A DNA stretch of 64,000 nt from Ramlibacter sp. (lineage in GTDB: Bacteria > Pseudomonadota > Gammaproteobacteria > Burkholderiales > Burkholderiaceae_C): positions 1,116,001 through 1,180,000 of the forward strand of contig JAHBZM010000001.1 of assembly GCA_019635435.1 (NCBI GenBank), given 5' to 3'. This document shows positions 16,839-25,007 of this stretch, piece by piece; the first letter of the stretch is position 1; each line of letters begins with the position of its first letter. A program made the translations under genes and the position numbers. Under the pieces are notes generated by a model that made no database searches, was not told the DNA's origin, and saw only the letters and a list, made by a program, of their open reading frames with translations.

Positions 16839-17969
16839 TCAGGCCTTCCCGGCTTCCAGAACGCCCCGGCGCATCTGGTCCAGCTCCATGGTTTCAAAGA
16901 GCGCCTTGAAGTTGCCCTCGCCAAAACCCTCGTTGCCCTTGCGCTGGATGAACTCGAAAAAGATGGGTCCGAGCTGGTTTTCGCTGAAGATCTGCAGCAG
17001 CAATTCTTCAGGCTTGCCGTCCACCAGGATATTGCGCTGCTGCAGTGCGCCAATGTCCTCGGTCAGGCCGGGGATGCGCTTGGGCAGCAGTTCGTAATAC
17101 GTCTCGCTGGTATTGAGCAGCTTCACGCCGCTGAACTGCAGGGCATCCACCGTGTCGTAGAGGTTGGTGGAGCCCATGGCAATGTGCTGGATGCCCTCGC
17201 CGCGGTAGCGGTCCAGGTATTCCTGGATCTGGCCCGATTTCTCGTTGCCTTCCTCGTTGATGGGGATGCGGATCTTGCCGCAGGGGCTGGTCATGGCCTT
17301 GCTTTTGACGCCCGTGGCCTGGCCTTCAATGTCAAAGTACCGCACTTCGCGGAAGTTGAACAGCCGCTCGTAGAACCCGGCCCACTCTTCCATGCGGCCG
17401 CGGTGCACGTTGTGGGTCAGGTGATCGATGTAGGTCAGGCCATGGCCCGCGGGGTTGAGTTCGGCGCCTGGCAGGGCCTCAAAGTCCACATCAAAGAAGC
17501 CGATGTTGCCGATGTCACCGTCCTGGGCCCCGTTCTTGCCGCGCCACCTGTCGATGAAATAGATGATGGAGTCGCCAATGCCCTTGATTGCCGGGATGTT
17601 CAGCTCGCCCGGGCCGGCCGATTGCGCGTAGCCCCAGGCGCCCAGCGAGATGGCGCGCTCATAGGCGGCCTTGGCGTCCTGCACCCGGAAGGCGATCGCG
17701 CAGACGCTGGGGCCATGCAGGCGGGCAAAGCGCTGGGCAAAGCTGTCGGGTTCTGCGTTGATGATGAAGTTGATGCCACCCTGGCGGTACAGCGTCACAT
17801 TCTTGTGGCGATGCTTGGCAATGGGTTTGAAGCCCATGCGTTCGAACAGCCCTCCCATGGCCTGCGGGTCGGGGGCCGCGTATTCGATGAATTCGAAACC
17901 GTCGGTTCCCATGGGGTTGTCCCAGGTGCCGGAAGCTTGCGTGGCGGTGGTCGGTAGCGGTGCGTTCAC
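16839..17969 (-). CDS. hpd: 4-hydroxyphenylpyruvate dioxygenase
   Basis: A 376-residue enzyme converting 4-hydroxyphenylpyruvate to homogentisate. The iron ligands are His183 (YIDHLTHNV), His262 (IQHIAMGS) and Glu339 (FFEFIQRKG), and the C-terminal helix region is complete. It is the first gene of hpd-phhA. The region upstream (17970-18102) would contain its promoter and includes a GC-rich inverted repeat at 18059-18077. In many relatives an Lrp-type regulator sits divergently beside hpd; here such a regulator lies 2.2 kb away with the lipase pair in between. Confidence 0.96.
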   Translation of the reverse strand: MNAPLPTTATQASGTWDNPMGTDGFEFIEYAAPDPQAMGGLFERMGFKPIAKHRHKNVTLYRQGGINFIINAEPDSFAQRFARLHGPSVCAIAFRVQDAKAAYERAISLGAWGYAQSAGPGELNIPAIKGIGDSIIYFIDRWRGKNGAQDGDIGNIGFFDVDFEALPGAELNPAGHGLTYIDHLTHNVHRGRMEEWAGFYERLFNFREVRYFDIEGQATGVKSKAMTSPCGKIRIPINEEGNEKSGQIQEYLDRYRGEGIQHIAMGSTNLYDTVDALQFSGVKLLNTSETYYELLPKRIPGLTEDIGALQQRNILVDGKPEELLLQIFSENQLGPIFFEFIQRKGNEGFGEGNFKALFETMELDQMRRGVLEAGKA

Positions 17970-18058
17970 GGCAGGGTCTCCAAGGTGATGAGGATGTCCT
18001 CACTATAGACATTGCGCGCTCAGCTTTGTTGCGAAGTGGCGGCCTATCCTTGGTTGCC

Positions 18059-18077
18059 GGCGCATGAAAACTGCGCC
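18059..18077. promoter_or_regulatory. Inverted repeat between lipase foldase and hpd
   Basis: GGCGCA and TGCGCC flank a TGAAAAC loop. It lies 89 bp upstream of the hpd start and 25 bp behind the foldase stop. It could be an operator for hpd or a weak terminator for the lipase unit; there is no T-run behind it in the minus direction. The loop happens to equal that of the repeat core at 32612-32634. Confidence 0.35.
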
Positions 18078-18102
18078 ATTCTCGATTTTTCTGGAGGGTG
18101 AA

Positions 18103-19071
18103 TTAGCGAATGGGCGTTGGCGCAGCGTTTTGCTGGCGCAGACTCAGCGCGGCCTCGAGCCGAAGCTGTTCCTGCTCCGAAAAAAGCGTTTGCCGCAGGG
18201 CGCCCAGTTGCGCGGCACTGGCCTGCCGGGCCTGGGCCTCGGCATACTGGCTGAGGCGGGCCTGCCAGTCGGCATTCTCCCGGTCCAGCTGCGCCAGATT
18301 GAGTGCGGCGGCATCACCATATTGCGTCTGCCGCAACCGGTAGCGCTCCGCCTCGCTGGCGCCACGCGCATCCAGCGCTGCCGTCTGGGCCGCCACGGCC
18401 ATTTGCTGGACGGCTTCCACCCTTTCCTGGCGTTGCGCCGGCGTCAATTCGGCCAGGGTGTCCTGCAGCGCAGCCTGCTTCTGTGCGGGGCTCAGGTCGG
18501 GGTTGCGCTCAATTTCAAGCCGGGCCAGCGTGAAGCGGTCCAGGGCTTCCTCCCGGGCGAACAGGGCGCGATGCTCTTCCTCGCTGAAGTACTGGTGGCG
18601 TGCGCGGTCGCGCGCGCCCAGTGCCAGGCGCAGCGCCCGTGGATCGCCCGGGTCCCGGGGCGGCTTGATCGCGCCCAGCGCCACGCGGTAGTCCACATAA
18701 CGTTCCATGAGCGCCATGGCACGCGCCAGCTCGCTGGCGCTGAAATGCCGTGGCAGCACGGCCTGCAATTTCTGCTTCAGCGCAGCGGGCGAGTCGGCCT
18801 CGCCAGCGTCCGTGAGCGCGGCTTCCAGCCGGTAGCGCAGGTCGTTTGTGAAAAAAGGGTCTTCGGTGGCCGCGGCCAGGCCGTTGCCGGCGAGCGTGGC
18901 CGCGGTTGCCGCCGATGCCGACGGCGGCACCTCGGACGGGGCCGGCCCGCGGGTTGTGGCGCCGGCCTGGGCCACGGCCGCGCCCTGCGGCGCCGGCCAC
19001 AGCCACCAGGCCCCCAGCCCCGTGATGCCGGCAGCCAGGGCCAGCAACAGGGCGTGGCGCCCGGTGCTCAC
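18103..19071 (-). CDS. lifO: Lipase-specific foldase (lipase chaperone)
   Basis: A 322-residue steric chaperone for the neighbouring lipase. An N-terminal membrane anchor (about residues 5-25, HALLLALAAGITGLGAWWLW) and an Ala/Pro-rich linker are followed by a long helical domain, the layout of Lif proteins that fold family I lipases in the periplasm. The conserved RxxFDYxLSAxGE-type motif is only loosely kept as FTNDLRYRLEAALTDAGE. The GTG start overlaps the lipase stop (GTGA), which supports coupled translation. Confidence 0.88.
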   Translation of the reverse strand: MSTGRHALLLALAAGITGLGAWWLWPAPQGAAVAQAGATTRGPAPSEVPPSASAATAATLAGNGLAAATEDPFFTNDLRYRLEAALTDAGEADSPAALKQKLQAVLPRHFSASELARAMALMERYVDYRVALGAIKPPRDPGDPRALRLALGARDRARHQYFSEEEHRALFAREEALDRFTLARLEIERNPDLSPAQKQAALQDTLAELTPAQRQERVEAVQQMAVAAQTAALDARGASEAERYRLRQTQYGDAAALNLAQLDRENADWQARLSQYAEAQARQASAAQLGALRQTLFSEQEQLRLEAALSLRQQNAAPTPIR

Positions 19072-20006
19072 AACCCGGCTTGCTTGAGGCGGTTGGCGTG
19101 CTGGCGGTACAGCGTGACCGGGTCCACCGAGAACCAGTCACGCAGGCCCACCACCTGGTTGACTTCGTCCAGGTGGTTCTGGCGGTAGTCGCCCAGGTGC
19201 TTGCCCAGGCGTGACGAGCACGCGGCCACCAGGCCGTCGTTGGCCTCGCCAAACACCAGGCTCAGCACGCCCAGCGCGCCGTCGCTCACGTCCAGCAGGT
19301 TGGTCACGGGTTGCGTGCCCGTCCAGGAGTAATAGCGCACGCCGTTCACCAGTTCGGCGCCACTGCCGCACCCCGAGGGAATGCCCTGGGGAAAACGCTG
19401 GTTGAACGCCAGGGTGCGGGCCGTAGTGAGCGAGTCGAGCGCGGCTGTGGGCATCTGTGGCAGGCTGGTGCCGCCTGAGCCAAGGTTGATCAGCGCCACA
19501 AAGGCCTTGGCGGCGTTGTTGAGCAGTGTTTCGGACAGGGTGCCGGGCGGCACCACGCCGCGCAGGATGTCGGCCACGCGCGAGCCCTTGTTCACGCCGC
19601 CAATCGAGGTGGCCGAGGCCACCAGTTGCGGCGCCACGCCGGCAACATAGCGGATGGTGGGGCCGCCATGCGAATGGCCAATCAGGTTGACCTTGCTGGC
19701 GCCGGTGATCGCCAGGATGTTTTTCACCTGCGCCAGCAGCTGCTCGCCGCGCACTTCGGTGCTGTTGGCCGCCGAGACCTGGGCCACGAACACGCGGGCG
19801 CCGTCCTCGCGCAGCGCCGACGGCACGCCGTAGAAGTAGTCCAGCCCCAGGAACGAATCAAACCCGAACAGGCCATGCACCAGCACCACGGGGTAGCGCG
19901 TCTGCGTGTAACCGGTGGCGGCTTGCGCGGGTGCGCCGGCCAGCAAGGCCAGGGCCGCGAGCAGCCATGCAAATCGGCGCGTGAAGGCGCTGAGCAAACG
20001 GGTCAT
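19068..20006 (-). CDS. lipA: Secreted triacylglycerol lipase, family I
   Basis: A 312-residue lipase. A Sec signal peptide ends near AQAA (28-31). The oxyanion strand is PVVLVHGLFGF, the nucleophile Ser112 lies in GHSHGG, and Asp257 (EANDGLV) with His278 (NHLDEVNQ) complete the triad. Cys213 and Cys263 fit the single disulfide of the Pseudomonas and Burkholderia lipases. AGGAGA precedes the ATG. Foldase dependence is indicated by the coupled lifO gene. It is probably exported through the type II pathway (family knowledge). Confidence 0.95.
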   Translation of the reverse strand: MTRLLSAFTRRFAWLLAALALLAGAPAQAATGYTQTRYPVVLVHGLFGFDSFLGLDYFYGVPSALREDGARVFVAQVSAANSTEVRGEQLLAQVKNILAITGASKVNLIGHSHGGPTIRYVAGVAPQLVASATSIGGVNKGSRVADILRGVVPPGTLSETLLNNAAKAFVALINLGSGGTSLPQMPTAALDSLTTARTLAFNQRFPQGIPSGCGSGAELVNGVRYYSWTGTQPVTNLLDVSDGALGVLSLVFGEANDGLVAACSSRLGKHLGDYRQNHLDEVNQVVGLRDWFSVDPVTLYRQHANRLKQAGL

Positions 20007-20165
20007 GAAGGTCTCCTGTTAAAAATAGAACGGTCGTGCTTTTCTTGGGATTGAATTCTTTCAGCAAGCTGACATCGCAGCATTGGGAGAAACCCGGTAC
20101 CGGCGTGTACCTCGGGATGAGGGTGAGGGGGTTTCATAAAATTGCGTCTCTGCTCAAAATACGCA

Positions 20166-20630
20166 ATGGACAAGCTCGACAAGGAAATCCTGCGCCGCCT
20201 GCAGGCCAATGGCCGCGAAACCTATGACGTGGTCGGCGAAGAGGTGGGCCTGTCGGCCAGCGCGGTCCTGCGCCGCGTCAAGCGGCTCGAGGAGGCTGGC
20301 GTCATCGACCGGTATGTGGCGCTGGTGCAGCCCGAGGCCGTGGGGCTGGGGCTCACGGCCTACCTCAATGTGCGCCTGGAAAAGCACACCGAAAGCCATA
20401 AGCGCAACCCCATGGATGTGTTTCGCGCCAGCGTGCAGGCCTGGCCCGAGGTGGTGGAATGCGCCTCGCTGACCGGCGACATGGACTATCTCCTGCGTGT
20501 GGTGGTGGCAGACATGGCGCACTACAGCCGCTTCATCATGGACACGCTGCTCAAGCACCCGAGCGTGCAGGATTGCAAGACCAGCTTCGTGCTGGACCGC
20601 GTCAAGGCGACAACGGCCCTGCCTTTGTAG
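20166..20630 (+). CDS. Lrp/AsnC-family transcriptional regulator
   Basis: A 154-residue regulator with an N-terminal AsnC-type HTH (MDKLDKEILRRLQANGRETY, ASAVLRRVKRLEEAGVI) and a C-terminal RAM ligand-binding domain (GLTAYLNVRLEKH, MDYLLRVVVADM). The ATG at 20166 begins at the standard N-terminus of the family. It is divergent from the lipase pair across a 159-bp gap (20007-20165) that must hold both promoters. By family habit it may sense an amino acid and control hpd-phhA, from which the lipase genes separate it; that is inference. Confidence 0.9.
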   Translation: MDKLDKEILRRLQANGRETYDVVGEEVGLSASAVLRRVKRLEEAGVIDRYVALVQPEAVGLGLTAYLNVRLEKHTESHKRNPMDVFRASVQAWPEVVECASLTGDMDYLLRVVVADMAHYSRFIMDTLLKHPSVQDCKTSFVLDRVKATTALPL

Positions 20631-20730
20631 TCGTTAAGCATTGCTTTTTGCCGTTGGAGGGGCCTGTCTAGAACGCGAAACGCGGGATTATTCGGTTTGA
20701 GTTACTGGGGAAAACCCGTATATTGATTCC

Positions 20731-21489
20731 ATGGTCGAAACCAAAGCCCTGATCAAGGCATCGCTGGACGCGGGCAGGGAATTCTTTCGCCCGCCGGGCC
20801 GCGCCCAAGCGGCTGCCCCCGTGGCCACGGCGCCGGCCGTGGAGGCCGAGCGCAAGGCGGCCCCGGTGCTGGTCCCCATCCGTTCGATCGGGCCCAGCCA
20901 CCGCGAGCGCATCACCGACCACCTGCTGGCGCTGGACCCGCACGACCGCTACCTGCGCTTTGGCTACGCCGCCAATGACGAGCAGATCCGCCGATACGCC
21001 GACGGCCTGCATTTCGAGCGCGACGAGATTTTCGGCATTTACAACCGCCGGCTCGAGCTGATCGCCATGGCCCACCTGGCTTTTTCCACCGATCCCGATT
21101 GCCAGTCGTGCGCCGAATTCGGCGTGTCGGTGGCCAAGTCAGCGCGTGGCCGCGGCTACGGCGCGCGGCTGTTCGACCGCGCGGTCATGCACGCGCGCAA
21201 CGAGGGGGTGGACCTGATGTTCATCCACGCGCTCACCGAGAACACGGCCATGGTCAAGATCGCCCGCAGCGCCGGCGCCACGGTGGAGCGCGATGGCTCC
21301 GAAACCGAGGCCTACCTGCGCCTTCCTCCGGCCACCATGGACAGCCGCATGAGCGAACTGGTCGAGGAGCAGGTGGCCCAGACCGACTACCGGCTCAAGG
21401 TCCAGGCCAAGCAGTTCTGGGACTTTCTGGCGGTGGTGCAGGAAATCCGGCGCGGCGTGCGCGATGCCCGCGACAAGTCCGCGCGCTAG
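20731..21489 (+). CDS. GNAT-family N-acetyltransferase
   Basis: A 252-residue protein. The acetyl-CoA binding motif A is seen as FGVSVAKSARGRGYGARLFDRAVMHARNEGV, with the R/Q-x-x-G-x-G/A turn RGRGYG. The N-terminal 45 residues are an Ala/Pro-rich extension and the C-terminal 50 residues (SELVEEQVAQTDYRLKVQAK) are a helical tail not seen in minimal GNATs. The acceptor substrate cannot be told. Confidence 0.85.
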   Translation: MVETKALIKASLDAGREFFRPPGRAQAAAPVATAPAVEAERKAAPVLVPIRSIGPSHRERITDHLLALDPHDRYLRFGYAANDEQIRRYADGLHFERDEIFGIYNRRLELIAMAHLAFSTDPDCQSCAEFGVSVAKSARGRGYGARLFDRAVMHARNEGVDLMFIHALTENTAMVKIARSAGATVERDGSETEAYLRLPPATMDSRMSELVEEQVAQTDYRLKVQAKQFWDFLAVVQEIRRGVRDARDKSAR

Positions 21490-21551
21490 GCTGACACACC
21501 TTTCAGCTATCCTAGAGGCCTCTCAACCACCGCACGTCCTGCACCGAGGCA

Positions 21552-22430
21552 GTGTCTGACCCACACCCTGCGCGCGGGTCTTCCGACAAGGAAGACAAGC
21601 GCACGTTCCTGCAAAAAATCGCCGAATTCATCCACCCGGGGCCCGATTCCCGCGCGGGATTGATCGAAACCCTGGCCGACGCGGAAGACAACCAGGTCAT
21701 TGGCGCCGAATCCCGCGTCATGCTCGAGGGCGTGATCCGCATGGCCGACATGACCGCCGGCGACGTGATGGTCGCCGCGCCGCGGATGGACCTGGTCAAC
21801 ATCGACTCGCCCTACGACGAGATGCTGCACCTGGTGATCGACACCGCGCACTCGCGCTTTCCCGTCTACGACGGCGACCGCGAGAACATCATCGGCATCC
21901 TCATGGCCAAGGACCTGCTCAAGCTGCAGCGCGCGCCCGAGCTCAACATCCGCGCGCTGCTGCGTCCGGCGGTGTTCGTGCCGGAGAGCAAGGGCCTGAA
22001 CGACCTGCTGCGCGAGTTCCGCGGCAACCGCAACCACCTGGCCATCGTGATCGACGAGTTTGGCCGCGTGGCCGGGCTGATCACCATCGAGGACGTGCTC
22101 GAGCAGATCGTGGGCGAAATCGAGGACGAGTTCGACATCGCCGAGGACGAGGGCGACATCTTCGGCCTGGCCGACCACACCTACCGCGTGAGCGGCGACA
22201 CCTCCATCGAGCGCGTGGCCGAGGCCTTTGGCGTGGACCTGAACCGCAGCGATGGCGAGGACCGCTTCGACACCATCGGCGGCCTGATCGCCCACGAGAT
22301 GGGCCACGTGCCCAAGCGTGGCGAGCACCATGTGCTGTCCGGCCTCAACTTCGTGGTGCTGCACACCAAGGGCGGCGCGGTGCGATGGTTCAAGGTGTCG
22401 CCGGTCGAAGACGCCGCCCCCCCCGGCTGA
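21552..22430 (+). CDS. corC: CorC/HlyC-type CBS-domain protein
   Basis: A 292-residue cytoplasmic protein with a paired CBS (Bateman) domain at about 65-190 (TAGDVMVAAPRMDLVNI, HSRFPVYDGDRENIIGIL, GLITIEDVLEQIVGEIEDE) and a CorC_HlyC C-terminal domain at about 205-285. It lacks the DUF21 membrane part, as in E. coli YbeX/CorC. The start codon is GTG at 21552. It overlaps lnt by 46 bp or less, the classic corC-lnt order, which suggests an envelope-related role. Confidence 0.92.
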   Translation: MSDPHPARGSSDKEDKRTFLQKIAEFIHPGPDSRAGLIETLADAEDNQVIGAESRVMLEGVIRMADMTAGDVMVAAPRMDLVNIDSPYDEMLHLVIDTAHSRFPVYDGDRENIIGILMAKDLLKLQRAPELNIRALLRPAVFVPESKGLNDLLREFRGNRNHLAIVIDEFGRVAGLITIEDVLEQIVGEIEDEFDIAEDEGDIFGLADHTYRVSGDTSIERVAEAFGVDLNRSDGEDRFDTIGGLIAHEMGHVPKRGEHHVLSGLNFVVLHTKGGAVRWFKVSPVEDAAPPG

Positions 22431-23986
22431 CGCGCTTGGCCGCGCGCCTGCTCCCCTTCCTGGCCGCCTGGCTGGCGGGCCTGGCCCAGGCGGCCTCGAT
22501 GGCCGCGCCCTGGAGCGGCCAGCCCCAGTGGTGGCTGCAGCTGCTGTCGCTTGCGGGGCTGGCGGCCCTGCTGCAGCGCGCTGCGTCCGCGGGCGCCGCC
22601 GCGCTGCTCGGCTGGGTGTTTGCCACCACCTGGCTGACCGGCACCTTCTGGTGGCTGTTCATTTCCATGCACACCTACGGCGGTTTGCCGTCGCCACTGG
22701 CCGCGCTGGCGGTGCTGGGGCTGGCCGGCTTCCTGGCGCTCTATTACGCTGCCGCTTGTGCATCATTTCGGGCGCTAGTCCAGGCTCCGCGGGCACTTTC
22801 TGCTATTGTTTTTGCAGCACTGTGGACCCTGGCCGAACTCGCCCGCGGCATCTGGTTCACCGGCTTCCCCTGGGGCGCGGGGGGCTACGCCCATGTGGAC
22901 GGCCCACTGGCCCCCTTCGCCCGCTACCTCGGGGTGTATGGCCTGGGCGCGGTGGCCGCGTGGGCGGCCGCCTGGCTGGCCGGCGTGGCTGGCCTGCCCT
23001 GGCGCGGCGCGGTCCGCCGCCTGCCCTGGCTGCTGCTGCCGGGGCTGGCTGGCCTGTTGCTGGCGCAACCCGGCTTTGTGGCCAGCACGGGCCGCCTGGG
23101 CGTCACGCTGCTGCAGGGCAATATTCCGCAGGACGAGAAGTTCCAGACCGGCTCGGGCGTTCCGCTGGCGCTCACCTGGTACGGCCAGCAGATGCGCGAT
23201 GCCGCCACCTCGCTGGTGGTCGCCCCCGAGACCGCCGTGCCCGTGCTGCCCCAGCAGCTGCCGGGCGACTACTGGGACGCCCTGCAGGCGCGTTTTGCCA
23301 GCGGCCAGCAGGCCGTGCTGTTTGGCGTGCCGCTGGGCAGCTACCAGCGCGGCTACACCAACTCGGTTGTCGGCTTCAGGCCGGGCAGCCCCACCTACCA
23401 GTTCGACAAGCACCACCTCGTGCCCTTTGGCGAGTTCATCCCGCCGTTCTTCCGCTGGTTCACCGAGATGATGGACATCCCGCTGGGCGACTTCAACCGC
23501 GGGGACGTGGGACAGGCCTCGTTCGAGTGGCAGGGCCAGCGGCTCGCGCCCAACATCTGCTACGAGGATCTGTTCGGCGAAGAGCTGGGCGCCCGCTTCG
23601 CCGACCCGGCCACCGCTCCCACGGTGTTTGTGAACGTGAGCAACATCGGCTGGTTTGGCGATTCGGTCGCCATCGACCAGCATTTGCAGATCAGCCGCAT
23701 GCGCGCGCTGGAGTTCGAGCGCCCGATGATCCGCGCCACCAACACCGGGGCCACGGTCATCATCGATGCAGCGGGGCGGGTCACGCAGTCGCTGCCGCGG
23801 CTGACGCGCGGCGCGCTGGTGGGCGAGGTCGAGGGCCGCAGCGGCACCACGCCGTATGCGTGGTGGGTGTCGCGGTTCGGGCTCTGGCCGCTGTGGGTGT
23901 TGGGGCTTGGCGTGGTGCTGCTTGCCTGGCGCGGCCGGCTCAGCCCGGTGCGTCGCGCGGACGATTCCGCGCCATCGCCTGGTTGA
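22385..23986 (+). CDS. lnt: Apolipoprotein N-acyltransferase
   Basis: A ~533-residue inner-membrane enzyme adding the third acyl chain to lipoproteins. The N-terminal third is a series of hydrophobic helices; the C-terminal nitrilase-like domain shows the catalytic residues in APETAVP (Glu), FDKHHLVPFGE (Lys) and NICYEDLFGE (Cys). The ATG at 22385 overlaps corC by 46 bp; an in-frame TTG at 22436 after the corC stop is an alternative that would remove an Arg-rich leader. Residues ~129-145 are encoded by a copy of the dispersed repeat. The 3' end overlaps the convergent LysR gene by 47 bp. Confidence 0.93.
   Translation: MVQGVAGRRRRPPRLTRLAARLLPFLAAWLAGLAQAASMAAPWSGQPQWWLQLLSLAGLAALLQRAASAGAAALLGWVFATTWLTGTFWWLFISMHTYGGLPSPLAALAVLGLAGFLALYYAAACASFRALVQAPRALSAIVFAALWTLAELARGIWFTGFPWGAGGYAHVDGPLAPFARYLGVYGLGAVAAWAAAWLAGVAGLPWRGAVRRLPWLLLPGLAGLLLAQPGFVASTGRLGVTLLQGNIPQDEKFQTGSGVPLALTWYGQQMRDAATSLVVAPETAVPVLPQQLPGDYWDALQARFASGQQAVLFGVPLGSYQRGYTNSVVGFRPGSPTYQFDKHHLVPFGEFIPPFFRWFTEMMDIPLGDFNRGDVGQASFEWQGQRLAPNICYEDLFGEELGARFADPATAPTVFVNVSNIGWFGDSVAIDQHLQISRMRALEFERPMIRATNTGATVIIDAAGRVTQSLPRLTRGALVGEVEGRSGTTPYAWWVSRFGLWPLWVLGLGVVLLAWRGRLSPVRRADDSAPSPG
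22771..22818 (-). repeat. Copy of the dispersed ~48-bp repeat inside lnt
   Basis: Read on the minus strand: GCTGCAAAAACAATAGC, then a 31-bp tail containing AGTG, CCGC and GCCTGGACTA. About 35 of 48 positions match the copy at 47217-47264. It is translated in the lnt frame within the membrane part, with no stop or frameshift. Confidence 0.65.
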
Positions 23987-24866
23987 GCAGGCCCGGCATC
24001 AGGTCCAGCATCTGGTTGGCGTGGCGCCCCGGCGGAGCCGCGGCGGCGTGGTAGACCTGCAGCGAAATCGGCGGCAGATCCTGCAGCTCCACGGCGGTCA
24101 TCAACGCTGTGTCCAGGTTGCTGGCCGTCAGAAAGTCAATCACCGTCCAGCCCAGGCCCAGCCGCACCAGTTCCAGCGCCAGCCGGGAGGTCTGCACCTG
24201 CAGGCCGGAAGACTGGTGAACGCCCAGTTGTCGGGCAAACTCGTCAATCGACCGGCACATCGGGTCGTCGCCCACCAGCCGGATCATGGGGGTGTTGGAC
24301 AGAAAGGCCATGGGGTTGCCGCGCTTGACGCGAACGGCCCGTTGCCAGATCTCGCGCGTCACCGCCACATACAGCGGCCCGCTGACCAGCATGCGGCTGA
24401 TGATTTGCGGGTGCGGGTGTTCATAGTGACCCAGCGCGAAATCCACCCCGCGGGTCAGCAGCGCCTGGGCCATCTGGTCGCGGTGCAGGGTGCGCACCTC
24501 CACATGGACCCGCGGGTGGTGGCCCGCATATTTTTCAAGCACCACGGGCAGGAACTCGTGGCAGATGGAGGGCAGGGCCGCCAGCCGCACCTGGCCCTGG
24601 TCGCCCTGCTTCAGGTTCACCGAAATACGGCGCAACTCGTCCAGCTGGCGGTGAATGCTGGCCGACTCGGCGAACAGCACGGAGGCCTCGGGCGTCGGGG
24701 CCAGGCTGCCCTTGCCGCGGATGAAAAGCCTGTAGCCCAGTTGCAGCTCGGTGTGGGCCACGGTCTTGCTCACGGCCGACGGTGTGATGCAGATCAGCCG
24801 GGCGGCCGCGCTCATGCTGCCCGTCTGCATGACGGCCTGGAAGACCTCGAGTTGCCTCAGATTCAT
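23940..24866 (-). CDS. LysR-family transcriptional regulator
   Basis: A 308-residue regulator. The N-terminal HTH (MNLRQLEVFQAVMQTGSMSA, SAVSKTVAHTELQLGYRLF) and the C-terminal periplasmic-binding-like effector domain are complete. The ATG at 24866 gives the standard LysR N-terminus. It is divergent from the asparaginase gene, with an inverted repeat at 24881-24897 in between, so asparaginase is the likely target. The C-terminal end overlaps lnt by 47 bp on the opposite strand. Confidence 0.92.
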   Translation of the reverse strand: MNLRQLEVFQAVMQTGSMSAAARLICITPSAVSKTVAHTELQLGYRLFIRGKGSLAPTPEASVLFAESASIHRQLDELRRISVNLKQGDQGQVRLAALPSICHEFLPVVLEKYAGHHPRVHVEVRTLHRDQMAQALLTRGVDFALGHYEHPHPQIISRMLVSGPLYVAVTREIWQRAVRVKRGNPMAFLSNTPMIRLVGDDPMCRSIDEFARQLGVHQSSGLQVQTSRLALELVRLGLGWTVIDFLTASNLDTALMTAVELQDLPPISLQVYHAAAAPPGRHANQMLDLMPGLLNQAMARNRPRDAPG

Positions 24867-24880
24867 GGTGCTGGCGACGC

Positions 24881-24897
24881 TGTGAGTTTTGCTCACA
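24881..24897. promoter_or_regulatory. Inverted repeat between LysR-family gene and asparaginase
   Basis: TGTGAG-TTTTG-CTCACA has perfect 6-bp arms and lies 14 bp upstream of the LysR start. It fits the T-N11-A dyad type bound by LysR proteins. It also resembles a Crp site, but the spacing between TGTGA and TCACA is 7 and not 6. Confidence 0.5.
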
Positions 24898-25007
24898 AGC
24901 CCTGGCTGATTATTCCGCGCTGTACCCGCAGGCGCGTTCCTACGATACGCCACCCTGGCCAGCGAGCCCGGGTTCAAAGACTGTCAGGAACCTACGGAGA
25001 TCAAGCA

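Noticed and set aside
24881..24897. Crp binding site
   Set aside because: TGTGA and TCACA are separated by 7 bases, not 6; listed as a LysR-type candidate instead.
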